Source: JABWBD01 sp040768665 (lineage in GTDB: Bacteria > Planctomycetota > Planctomycetia > Pirellulales > Thermoguttaceae). From it: a stretch of 64,000 bases of DNA. Position numbers and translations under genes: made by a program. The DNA lies in contig JAXGMN010000033.1 in NCBI GenBank assembly GCA_040768665.1, forward strand, positions 1 through 64,000, given 5' to 3'. The notes under the pieces are model-generated. The model had not been told where the DNA came from. It saw only the letters and a list, made by a program, of their open reading frames with translations, and did not search any database. Position 1 is the stretch's first letter. Every line of letters starts with the position of its first letter. Positions 35,850-43,273 of the stretch are shown here, in pieces.

Positions 35850-35964
35850 CCTCCAGCGGCCATGAAAGAGACGCAGAAACTGCGAATACTGGACAATCGC
35901 GAAGGATATCGCCCCGCAGAAGCGAAGCGCCCTCGGTCACCTCGTACCAGTCGTGATTACTCAT
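35850..35964 (-). pseudogene. N-terminal fragment of a cassette-type hypothetical gene
   Basis: A start at 35964 opens MSNHDWYEVTEGASLLRGDI and continues LRDCPVF, which resembles the N-terminus of small hypothetical proteins that read WYEV...QGDI...CPV. After about 30 codons the frame continues in unlikely sequence, so the gene appears cut off. It marks the left edge of the small attC island. Confidence 0.4.
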
Positions 35965-36102
35965 CGGTCTGCTCGAGGTTCAACGCGGCCCATTCGCTCT
36001 GAGACAGCCCTAGGCCTTGCGGCGCTGGTTCCACGCCGGCTAACCTGGCCCGCAACCGCACCGCGTTCTCCCCAAACCTTCAAGGTCCACAGCGCGACCC
36101 GT

Positions 36103-36288
36103 TCACAAAGCTCTTGCTGCAACAAGCATGAGGACGCCGACGTAAAATAAGATCCAGCCAACCGTCTGCAGCGGAAGACAGCGAGCAAGCGAGTAGAACT
36201 TCGTGCCGATCAATGCGGCGCACTCAACGACTAAACCGCCGAGCATTACAACCGTGCCAAACCAACCGAAAAACTCGCTTACCGCCAT
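36103..36288 (-). CDS. Small two-span membrane protein (cassette gene)
   Basis: A 61-residue protein with two hydrophobic segments: FFGWFGTVVMLGGLVVECAA (about 6-25) and TVGWILFYVGVLMLVAA (about 42-58). No family is recognised. It lies downstream (leftward) of the attC-like site 36378-36479, in the orientation expected of an integron cassette gene. No clear attC-like site of its own could be found between 35965 and 36102. ATATAAC-rich palindromic sequence at about 36328-36339 lies upstream and might be regulatory. Confidence 0.55.
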   Translation of the reverse strand: MAVSEFFGWFGTVVMLGGLVVECAALIGTKFYSLARCLPLQTVGWILFYVGVLMLVAARAL

Positions 36289-36377
36289 GACTACTCCCCT
36301 TCGGCATGATCCATGATGAAATCGCCGGTTATATAACCGTGCCGACCCGAGTGGGCTCTCACTGCCATGCCTGACCC

Positions 36378-36479
36378 GCCGAACGACCGCGATCAGCCGG
36401 CCGGGATATGCGGCGCGACCGACTTACTTTCTGGATCGATTTCGCCGCCGCATATCCCGGTCGGCTGCATCGCTTAGGC
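36378..36479 (-). repeat. attC-like recombination site (distal island, site 1)
   Basis: Plus-strand left box GCCGAACGACC, arms GATCAGCCGGCCGGGATATG and CATATCCCGGTCGGCTG-C-ATC, right box CTTAGGC. The extra C on the right arm (unpaired) is in the same place as in the 59-64 kb sites; the usual extra T is here opposite a G. It follows the stop of the SUKH-like gene by 15 bases in the minus direction. Confidence 0.7.
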
Positions 36480-36494
36480 GTATCGGTATTCATG

Positions 36495-37058
36495 TCAGTG
36501 GCTCAACATGCCCACCTCTGCCGGCAAGAACGCAGACTGCTCGGCTGCGCGCGGATCAAAAGCTCGAAGATGCTCGACAAAATCCGCATGAGGAATCGTA
36601 TGCACGACGAGTAACGCCTCAGCAAGTGCGGCAACGCTCGACGCGATGAAAGTCCGAGTCTGGAAACGATCCTCGTGGTCAAGCATCACAATCTCGCCGC
36701 CGTGGGCAGAATCCAAACACAACGGATTCCCGGCGCTGTCCGAGCCGAGAACGTAGAATGGAGCAAGACGCGGCAAATCAGAGGGGCGAAACTGGTGAGC
36801 ACCGTAATACTGAACGAGTGGCAGCGGTCCTCGTGCGACGGCATCGAAAGTAAGGAACGGCGCACAACTCCCAGGCAGGCCAGCCTCGATTAAGAATCGC
36901 GCTGCATCGGGAGGGAATGAAGGAGTGTCCAGAATCGCAGACACGGCTTTGACGAGCCGCAGGTCGTCCGCTGCTCCCGGCACTCCCGCCGCTTCAGCTT
37001 TCGCTTGCGCCTCTTTCACCACAGCGTCCCATCTGGAAGTGAAATCGTTTGCAGTCAT
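36495..37058 (-). CDS. SUKH/SMI1-KNR4-like protein (cassette gene)
   Basis: A 187-residue cytoplasmic protein without a signal peptide. The C-terminal half has PFYVLGSDSAGNPLCLDSAH (about residues 100-119), followed by GGEIVMLDHEDRF and a helical end. This is the pattern of the SUKH superfamily (residues contacting a surface patch, then the strand with LCLD). SUKH proteins are known as immunity proteins of contact-dependent and polymorphic toxins, and they also occur alone. It lies exactly between two attC-like sites, so it is a cassette. No toxin partner is visible. Confidence 0.6.
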   Translation of the reverse strand: MTANDFTSRWDAVVKEAQAKAEAAGVPGAADDLRLVKAVSAILDTPSFPPDAARFLIEAGLPGSCAPFLTFDAVARGPLPLVQYYGAHQFRPSDLPRLAPFYVLGSDSAGNPLCLDSAHGGEIVMLDHEDRFQTRTFIASSVAALAEALLVVHTIPHADFVEHLRAFDPRAAEQSAFLPAEVGMLSH

Positions 37059-37071
37059 GACGGGTAGATAC

Positions 37072-37160
37072 GCCGAACGACCGGGGTAACGCGGCGGCGA
37101 CGGACACGCCCGCCATTGTCGAGGACGCGACCGCCGCTCGCGTTCACCCCTTGGTTCTAC
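37072..37160 (-). repeat. attC-like recombination site (distal island, site 2)
   Basis: Left box GCCGAACGACC, right box GTTCTAC. Left arm GGGGTAACGCGGCGG pairs with CCGC-T-CGCGTT-C-ACCCC, where T and C are unpaired and six bases apart, as in the main array. The stem sequence is completely different from the others, so this is structural conservation rather than a copied repeat. The stop codon of the 37144-37290 gene lies inside it. Confidence 0.75.
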
Positions 37161-37290
37161 GGACCGAACACACGGCCCAGTACAGACAATATACTGCGCC
37201 CGAGATGATTCCGGCTATCCAGCCGATGAAGCAGATCCCGACGAACACATTCCAGTCCGGGTCTGCCCAGTCCTGCGAGGTGACGGCCAC
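37144..37290 (-). CDS. Very short membrane protein (cassette gene, possibly 5'-truncated)
   Basis: A GTG at 37290 opens a 48-residue frame, with the natural-looking segment NVFVGICFIGWIAGIISGAV followed by YCLYWAVCSVRRTKG. One or two transmembrane spans and a positively charged end suggest a membrane protein. The frame upstream is closed by a TGA only four codons before the GTG. Its stop codon falls within the attC-like site 37072-37160, as several other cassette genes do. The start is uncertain. Confidence 0.45.
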   Translation of the reverse strand: MAVTSQDWADPDWNVFVGICFIGWIAGIISGAVYCLYWAVCSVRRTKG

Positions 37291-37339
37291 GCACCTGAAA
37301 ACGGGTCAGAACGGAATGACACTGTCGAGCCGGAGAAAA

Positions 37340-37406
37340 AAGTGTCAGGAACCATTTGTGCGAAGCACCCGAAGGGCCGGTTTCCGGCAAATGGTTCCTG
37401 ACACTT
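37340..37406. repeat. REP-like palindrome, family 4
   Basis: Perfect 19-base inverted arms (AAGTGTCAGGAACCATTTG at 37340-37358 and its complement at 37388-37406) around a 29-base loop. It marks the right side of the attC island; the region 37407-37690 holds nothing else that I recognise. Confidence 0.8.
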
Positions 37407-37690
37407 ATTTCTCGATCAATCCTAAGCCGTTCGGGCGGCGTGACTTGCGGCGGGCAGAGCGAAAAAACTGCTCCGGCGGCGTTGCGCGCAGTTCCTCTCC
37501 GTGGACGGCCGGCGGCTTTTGATGTTAACTGCGCCGTGTCCTGAGCGATTTTGGCGTTCGCGCGAGGTCCCTCCTTGACCTATCTTGCGCAACACCGCGA
37601 GGCCCTCCTTGGTCGACCCGTTCCTCGAGGAAACGGTCAAGGCGCATAGAACGTGTGCACCTCGAAGTCCGCCTCTGTGAAGATGCCTTT

Positions 37691-38011
37691 CTACGTGAGG
37701 AATTCGGCGGCCAGAGCCTTGGCAAACGTGGTCAGGTCCGTCAAAACCGGCCCGTCGCGAGGCCGGCAGTCCAGCGCCACCACGCCAGGCACCGGGGTCA
37801 CGAAATGGCCGTTCAACGTGTCACGAATGGATCCGATCAGCCCCTGCCGATTGCGGCCGAAGTTCCCCAGCACCTTCCAATCCAACTCCTCGAACGCCCG
37901 CAGCAAGACCGCTCGGTCCTCCTCGCTCAGACCGCTTCGGCTGGTCGACTCGCAGAACCGCCGGCACTCCTCGATCAGCCACCCCAGCAGTCCCGTGACT
38001 TGTATCGCCGG
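37691..38011 (-). pseudogene. 5'-truncated gene remnant of unknown family
   Basis: About 106 codons stay open from just after a TGA (38012-38014) to the stop at 37691. They read like authentic protein: GLLGWLIEECRRFCE, LSEEDRAVLLRAFEELDWKV, LIGSIRDTLNGHFVTPVPGV, ending LTTFAKALAAEFLT. No ATG precedes the conserved-looking part and no ribosome-binding site is seen. I read it as the C-terminal part of a broken gene; the family is not recognised. Confidence 0.45.
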
Positions 38012-38209
38012 TCAGGCATTCGGCCACCTGCCAGGCGCCATCTCACTGCTTCTCAGAGCTGCTGTACGCGAGCTGAGCATCGTTCAAAGGTGAATCACGC
38101 CTCCGCGCTCCCTAAAGCCAAACTCATTTCGCCGGGCTTGCTCAAGACCAGACCCCAATATTTGCCCGGGAAAGATGACGTACCGGCTTTAGCCGGGCTG
38201 CTTGATCTT

Positions 38210-39073
38210 CTACAACTCGTCGTAGCGCATCTCGAAGAGCCGATCCATCTGCTTGACGTCGCCGGTCCTCACGCCCAATCCAAACCAGCGGGCACGTTGC
38301 TCGGCCGAACCGTGAGTGAAGGAGTCCGGGACGACGTGCCCTTGGGCCTGCCTCTGCAGACGATCATCCCCTACGGCACTGGCTGCGCGCAGAGCTTCCT
38401 CCAGGTCCCCCGCCTCCAGGATATCCTTGGTTCGCTGGGCGTGATGCGCCCAGACGCCGGCCAGAAAGTCGGCTTGCAGTTCGAGCCGCACGGAGAGTTG
38501 GTTCTCCTCGGTCTTGCTCACCCGGCCGCGCTGGGAATGAACCTTGTCGGTCATCCCGAGTTGATTCTGCACGTGGTGCCCGACCTCGTGGGCGAGCACG
38601 TAGGCAACGGCGAAATCCCCGGGAGCCTCAAAGCGAGTTTTCAGGTCATCGCAGAACGCCAGATCGATGTACACCCGCTCGTCCGCCGGACAATAAAACG
38701 GCCCGACGGCCGACTGGGCGAACCCGCAGGCCGATTCCACCGCCTCCGAATACAGGACGAGTTTCGGGTCGCGATAGGCCTGTCCCAACTCGCGTTGAAA
38801 CAGATCTCGCCAAACGTCTTCCGTATCAGCCAGCACTACCGATACGAATCCCTTCAATTCCTCATCGGCGGGATTGACCGGGCGTGCGGCCCTGCCGCCT
38901 GGATCAGCAGGCCCCGGGGCCTGCTGAAGCACGGCGCCAGGGTCGCCGCCCAGAAACATGACCACCAAGGCGATCAGGATCACGCCTACCCCGCCTCCCG
39001 CCGCCATGCCGCGGACGGGGACCCCGCGGCGGTCCTCGACGTTTCCACTCTGCCTGCGACCTTGCCAGCGCAT
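38210..39073 (-). CDS. Neutral zinc metallopeptidase (YpfJ/PF04228 family)
   Basis: A 287-residue protein with one N-terminal transmembrane segment (about 27-42, GGGVGVILIALVVMFLGG) after a basic leader, so membrane-anchored. The Zn_peptidase domain follows a low-complexity linker. Diagnostic pieces are SACGFAQSAVGPFYCPAD (about 114-131), VYIDLAF, the zinc-binding HEVGHH at 162-167, LELQADFLAGVWAHHA and the terminal GSAEQRARWFGLG. The linker GPADPGGRAARPVNP is encoded by a 40-base sequence that also occurs, in another frame, in the 19473 gene. The start is the first ATG of the frame; translation may begin slightly later. Confidence 0.88.
   Translation of the reverse strand: MRWQGRRQSGNVEDRRGVPVRGMAAGGGVGVILIALVVMFLGGDPGAVLQQAPGPADPGGRAARPVNPADEELKGFVSVVLADTEDVWRDLFQRELGQAYRDPKLVLYSEAVESACGFAQSAVGPFYCPADERVYIDLAFCDDLKTRFEAPGDFAVAYVLAHEVGHHVQNQLGMTDKVHSQRGRVSKTEENQLSVRLELQADFLAGVWAHHAQRTKDILEAGDLEEALRAASAVGDDRLQRQAQGHVVPDSFTHGSAEQRARWFGLGVRTGDVKQMDRLFEMRYDEL
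38869..38926. repeat. 40-base exact repeat (copy 2) with adjoining perfect palindrome
   Basis: 38869-38908 is the reverse complement of 19946-19985. It overlaps a perfect 22-base palindrome at 38905-38926 (arms CAGCAGGCCCC and GGGGCCTGCTG). The whole segment lies within the linker-coding part of the zinc metallopeptidase gene. Confidence 0.85.
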
Positions 39074-39269
39074 CGGTATGCCACTCCTGCTTCAGCCTTT
39101 TGACCCCAACGGATACCCGGCCAATACGCCGACCTCGCGGCCCCCTCCCCTGCCATGTGACAGTGTATACGCGAGGATCTTGCTGTCAATGGAGTAAGGA
39201 CCGGCGAGGCAGAGGGGACATTCCACCGAGCGGCAGGCGTTTCCTCGGCAATTTCGGGCGAAAACCACG

Positions 39270-39312
39270 GTCGGAGCCAGTCCCCTTTTCAACTCCGTTT
39301 ACCGTTTGAGGT
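39270..39312. repeat. Dispersed ~42-base half-element (copy 2)
   Basis: Resembles 24228-24270 (CCAGTCCCCTTTTCAACT, then CGTTTACCGTTTGAG). It ends three bases from the stop of the acyl-CoA synthetase gene. The 240-base gap 39074-39314 shows nothing else. Confidence 0.6.
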
Positions 39313-39314
39313 TC

Positions 39315-41468
39315 TTAGCAATGCCCGTCCGCGCAGCGGAGGAGCATGACCCGGCTGTCGGCTACCGAGCAGCCTTGGCCCTTGGCGTGCACGATGAGCG
39401 GATTGATGTCCAACTCGGAAATCTCCGGATGGTTGTAGACCATCGCCGATAGCCGCAGCAGAGTGTCGACGATCGCGTCGATGTCGGAGGGCGCGTTGCC
39501 GCGGAATCCGTCGAGCACCTGGAACGAGCGGATCTGGCGCACCATCCGCTCGGCCGAGATCTGCCACATTGGAGCCAGGCGGAATGAGACGTCTTTGAGT
39601 ACCTCCACCAGCGTGCCGCCGAGACCGAACATCATCAGCGGTCCGAACCGCGGATCGCGGCTCGCGCCCAGAATCACCTCGACGCCCTTGCCCGCCATCT
39701 GCTCGACGAGAATGCCGTCGATCTTCGCCTCCGGCGCCGCTTTGAGCACATTGCGGTGAATCTTGTTGTACGCCGCACGGGCTTCCTCCGCGCCGTGGAT
39801 GTTCAGAAGCACGCCGCCCGCGTCGTATTTGTGTACCACGTCGGCCGACATGACCTTCATCACCACCGCGGCCTCGAACTCCTCGGCGACTTTGGCTGCT
39901 TCGTCCTCGCTGGTCACCACGGCGCTTTTTAACAGAGGCAGGCGGTAGCATTCCAACAACGGCCGCGCTTCGGCCTGGGTCAGGTATTTCTGCTCGTGGT
40001 CGTTGAGCGCTTCGGCCACGATCTGCCTCGCCCTGGCGAGGTCGACGTCCTTGAAATCCACGACTTCGCGGCGTGGGATTTCCTGCAGGCGAATCAACCG
40101 GTCGGCGGCCGCCAACGCGCGGACGCCGTCTTCCGGGAACGGATAGTTGGGCACTCCCGCCTTGCGAAGCACTGCGACCCCCGGCGCCACGTCTTTCGCA
40201 CCCATAAACGAGCAGACCACCGGCTTGGTAATACCCTGGATTGCGTCGGGCACGACGGCGGCCGTCTCCTCGACGTCGGTCATCGACTGCGGCGTGAGGA
40301 TGACGATCCCCATATCGACGTTGTCGTCTTCCAGGACCGTGCGAACCGCGGCTTTGTAGCGGTCGCTTCGGGCGTCTCCGATCACGTCGACCGGATTGCG
40401 GAGCGAGGCGGTCGCCGGCAGCGAGCCGCGGAGTATGGATTTGGTGGCGTCGGAAAGGTCGGCCAGCTTGAGCCCGTGGCGGATCGCGGCGTCGGTGGCC
40501 ATGATCCCCGGCCCACCGGCATTGGTGATGATCGCCACCCGGCCGCCCCGCGGCAGCGGTTGCGTCGTGTAGAGGGCCGCGTAGTCGAAAAGTTCGGCGA
40601 TCGTATCGACCCGTTGCACGCCGCTTTGGATCAACAGCGCGTCGTACACCGAGTCGCTGCCGGCCAGGGAGCCCGTGTGGCTGCTGACCGCCTTGGCGCC
40701 CTCGGGCGAGCGGCCCGACTTGAGACAGAGCATCGGCTTGCGGGTTTCCCAGAAGATCTTGCGGACCGTCTGGATGAACTGCCGGCCGCTGCTTACGTCC
40801 TCGAGATACATGGCGATCACCGACGTCTTGGGATCATCGGCCAGGTACTGAAGCAGATCGATCTCGTTCACGTCGGCCTTGTTGCCGAAGCTGATGAACT
40901 TGCTGAAGCCCATCTGACGCTCTTCGGCGTAGTCCAAGACCGACGTGCAAAGGGCGCCGCTCTGCGAGAGAAAGGCCAGATTCCCGGCCGACGGCATCTT
41001 CCGTCCGAAGGCCGCGTTCATGGTGACCTGCGGGTCGGTGTTGATGACGCCCAGGCAGTTCGGGCCGATCAGCGGCACGCCGGCCGCCTGAACCTTTTCC
41101 CGCAGCCGGTTCTCGAGCTCCACTCCCTCACCGCCGCATTCCTTGAATCCGGCCGAAATGACCACGAGCCCCTTCACCCCCTTCTCCACGGCCTGGTCGA
41201 CCACGTCGAGCACGGTCTTGGCGGGCACAATGACGACGGCGAGATCGATCGGGCCGGGGACGTCGCAAAGCGCCGGGTAGGAATGCACGCCCATCACGTG
41301 CGAACTCTTAGGGTTGATCGGGTAAACCGATCCCTGGAATTCTGAAAACAAGAGGTTTCGGAAAATGTCGTTGCCGACCGTGCCGGGACGAGTCGACGCT
41401 CCGACGACGGCGACCGACTGCGGATAGAAAATATCGTCGAGCTTCGAGACGGAACCTTGCAGGGACAT
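39315..41468 (-). CDS. ADP-forming acyl-CoA (acetate-CoA ligase-type) synthetase, fused alpha-beta form
   Basis: A 717-residue cytoplasmic protein. Residues about 10-140 are a CoA-binding domain (SVAVVGASTRPGTVGNDIFR, YPINPK). The succinyl-CoA-ligase-like region follows (GPNCLGVINT, FLSQSGALCTSVLDYA, phospho-His candidate in SSHTGSLAGSD near residue 265). The C-terminal ATP-grasp_5 domain starts near 500 (LLECYRLPLLKSAVVTSEDE) and contains VVMKVMSADVVHKYDAGG. Such enzymes interconvert acyl-CoA, ADP and phosphate with acid and ATP. The length matches the fused ACD/PatZ-like class without an acetyltransferase domain. Confidence 0.9.
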   Translation of the reverse strand: MSLQGSVSKLDDIFYPQSVAVVGASTRPGTVGNDIFRNLLFSEFQGSVYPINPKSSHVMGVHSYPALCDVPGPIDLAVVIVPAKTVLDVVDQAVEKGVKGLVVISAGFKECGGEGVELENRLREKVQAAGVPLIGPNCLGVINTDPQVTMNAAFGRKMPSAGNLAFLSQSGALCTSVLDYAEERQMGFSKFISFGNKADVNEIDLLQYLADDPKTSVIAMYLEDVSSGRQFIQTVRKIFWETRKPMLCLKSGRSPEGAKAVSSHTGSLAGSDSVYDALLIQSGVQRVDTIAELFDYAALYTTQPLPRGGRVAIITNAGGPGIMATDAAIRHGLKLADLSDATKSILRGSLPATASLRNPVDVIGDARSDRYKAAVRTVLEDDNVDMGIVILTPQSMTDVEETAAVVPDAIQGITKPVVCSFMGAKDVAPGVAVLRKAGVPNYPFPEDGVRALAAADRLIRLQEIPRREVVDFKDVDLARARQIVAEALNDHEQKYLTQAEARPLLECYRLPLLKSAVVTSEDEAAKVAEEFEAAVVMKVMSADVVHKYDAGGVLLNIHGAEEARAAYNKIHRNVLKAAPEAKIDGILVEQMAGKGVEVILGASRDPRFGPLMMFGLGGTLVEVLKDVSFRLAPMWQISAERMVRQIRSFQVLDGFRGNAPSDIDAIVDTLLRLSAMVYNHPEISELDINPLIVHAKGQGCSVADSRVMLLRCADGHC

Positions 41469-41674
41469 CAGGGCGACTCTCCTTCGCGCTATGCGGTGGG
41501 GGGAAACCTAGAAATATAGCCGCCCTGTGGCGGACATGAAGGGGGCGAACAATAAATCGCGGTTCGCGTGGCCCTGCCATCACCCCCGGTGGTGGCCAGG
41601 GTCCGGACTTCGCAGGCTTGGCACCCGCAGGTGGGTACCTCGGAAGCGTCGCGCCGCGGGCGCAACCTTTGACG

Positions 41675-41744
41675 GTAACCGTTCACGCCCACGGCCGGAG
41701 ATTGGTCCATTTTTCGGCCAGTCCGAGCATTTTGGCGTCAAGGC
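41675..41744. repeat. ~120-bp palindromic repeat, family 2, left part only
   Basis: The left terminus GTAACCGTTCAC and the half core TTGGTCCATTTTTCGGCCAG are present. The copy is cut after about 70 bases, where it abuts the next copy directly. Confidence 0.75.
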
Positions 41745-41866
41745 GTAACCGTTCACGGGGGCGGTCGGGGACTGGTCCATTTTTCGGCTGTTCCCTGCAT
41801 TTTGGCGACAAAGACGATGCCCGAAAACATGGACCTGTGCCCCTCTTCCGCCCCGTGAACGGTTAC
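41745..41866. repeat. ~120-bp palindromic repeat, family 2, complete copy
   Basis: 122 bases with the same termini and core as 20923-21045, immediately following a truncated copy. Together they fill much of the 546-base gap 41469-42014; no gene is seen in the rest of that gap. Confidence 0.85.
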
Positions 41867-42014
41867 CTTTGACGAGATCGTGCGGAGCTCGCTTTTCAGA
41901 ACATATGCCGCCGGATGTAACCGTTTTCCCGCCGCGGCATCCAACTGGTTAGTTGATAGTAACCGCGGCGGCAAGCAGCCGCATGCTACGACCAGTGGCA
42001 AAAAGGAGGGTTCT

Positions 42015-42530
42015 TTGGGTAGTAAGAAGATCTTGGTCGTCTTGGCCGGGGCATTGGCCGTGTCGAGTGTTGTGGCGGTCTGCCGGGCAACGCCCGAGTG
42101 TTTCCTGCGGCCGGTTTTGGATGATTTGCTTCCGACTGCCGACAACGCGGCAGCCACGGAGATCGTTACTCGTAAACATCGAGGAGAAAAAGATATGTCG
42201 ATTGATCATGAGATCCAGAGCGGCGTGATCCACGCCGGCGACCCGACCTTCAAGCAGGAAGTGCTGCAATCGGACGTGCCGGTGCTCGTCGACTTCTATG
42301 CCGACTGGTGCGGCCCGTGCAGGGCTTTGGCCCCGGTTCTGGAGGAGTTCGCCCGGGAAAACCGCGGTGTGAAAATTGTCAAGGTGAACGTCGATGAGAG
42401 TCCGAGCCTGGCCATGCGATACGAGATCAATTCGATTCCCAGCCTGCTCGTGTTCGACAATGGCGAAGTGGTCGCCGAGCACGTCGGCATGGCGAACAAG
42501 GCCTATCTGAAGCAGTTGGTTGGCCGGTGA
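42015..42530 (+). CDS. Thioredoxin-domain protein, with two possible starts
   Basis: The thioredoxin domain is clear: VPVLVDFYADWCGPCRALAP with the CGPC active site, then VNVDESPSLAMRYEINSIPS containing the cis-Pro. Two starts are supported. TTG at 42015 follows AAGGAGGG and adds a signal-like N-terminus (SKKILVVLAGALAVSSVVAV), giving 171 residues. ATG at 42195 follows GAGGAG and gives a cytoplasmic thioredoxin of 111 residues, the usual size. I list the longer form. A terminator hairpin follows the gene. Confidence 0.8.
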   Translation: MGSKKILVVLAGALAVSSVVAVCRATPECFLRPVLDDLLPTADNAAATEIVTRKHRGEKDMSIDHEIQSGVIHAGDPTFKQEVLQSDVPVLVDFYADWCGPCRALAPVLEEFARENRGVKIVKVNVDESPSLAMRYEINSIPSLLVFDNGEVVAEHVGMANKAYLKQLVGR

Positions 42531-42610
42531 GACTGTTGCAGGAAGGTCCGCAGGCATGCTCCCGGTTGCCGAACGTCAAGGGAAGCTCGCCTGGTACCGT
42601 TCAAGGACTT

Positions 42611-42660
42611 GCGGGCTCGGTCGTTTCCTATCGGGAGATGGCCGAGCCCGCTCGGTTTTT
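42611..42660 (+). terminator. Rho-independent terminator after the thioredoxin gene
   Basis: Ten-base arms GCGGGCTCGG (42611-42620) and CCGAGCCCGC (42642-42651), followed by TCGGTTTTTA. It lies between two convergent genes and may serve mainly the plus strand. Confidence 0.75.
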
Positions 42661-42667
42661 ATGGTGG

Positions 42668-43138
42668 TCAGAGTTCCTTGAGTGCCGCCACGACCGCCTC
42701 GTCGTGGCCGTCGACCGAGACGCTCTTCCAGACCCTGCGAACGACACCGTGTGCGTCGATCAGATAGGTCGAACGCTGGATGCCCATTGAGGTCTTGCCG
42801 AAGCGGGTCTTCTCGCGCCATGCGCCGTACTTTTCCGCCACCTTGTGCTCGGTGTCCGCCAGCAAAGGAAAATTCAACGAAAACTTGTCGCGGAATTTCT
42901 GGTGGCTGTTCACGTCGTCCGTGCTGACGCCCAGGACCTTCGCACCCAACTTGACCAGTTCGTCTTTGCGGTCGCGAAACGCACAAGCTTCCCGGGTGCA
43001 GCCCGGTGTGTCGTCGCGTGGGTAGAAGTAGAGCACCACGGGGCTTCCCTTGAGGTTGCTCAGCTTGACTTTGCTGCCGTCATCGGCAGGCAGGGTGAAG
43101 TCCGGGGCCGTTTTGCCCGGCTCGATCCAGTCGGCCAT
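42668..43138 (-). CDS. bcp: Thioredoxin-dependent thiol peroxidase, Bcp/PrxQ type
   Basis: A 156-residue cytoplasmic peroxiredoxin starting MADWIEPGKTAPDFTLPADD; an upstream in-frame extension lacks sense. The peroxidatic Cys is in DDTPGCTREACAFRD (about residues 44-58), and the resolving Cys five residues later is the PrxQ hallmark. GVSTDDVNSHQKFRDKFSLN and the lipid-type TYLIDAHGVVRRVW follow. It reduces peroxides using thioredoxin. A thioredoxin gene is encoded convergently next door, which may be more than coincidence. GGAGGCAACC lies upstream of the ATG on the minus strand. Confidence 0.93.
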   Translation of the reverse strand: MADWIEPGKTAPDFTLPADDGSKVKLSNLKGSPVVLYFYPRDDTPGCTREACAFRDRKDELVKLGAKVLGVSTDDVNSHQKFRDKFSLNFPLLADTEHKVAEKYGAWREKTRFGKTSMGIQRSTYLIDAHGVVRRVWKSVSVDGHDEAVVAALKEL

Positions 43139-43202
43139 GGTTGCCTCCTTCGGATGTGGGGGGGTGATGTTGGTCGCATATTCTACGTGGTACGGCACCA
43201 GA

Positions 43203-43235
43203 GAAGTAGGTCCCGCTCGGCAAGCGGGACCTACT
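43203..43235. repeat. Palindromic hairpin, family 5 (GGTCCCGCT core)
   Basis: Arms AAGTAGGTCCCGCT and AGCGGGACCTACTT around a five-base loop. It lies between the divergent bcp and rsfS genes. Its half CTTGCCGAGCGGGACC recurs at 53269 and 53359. Confidence 0.7.
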
Positions 43236-43273
43236 TGTGCCCCCACTCGACGTCCGGCGAAGGAGAATTACAA

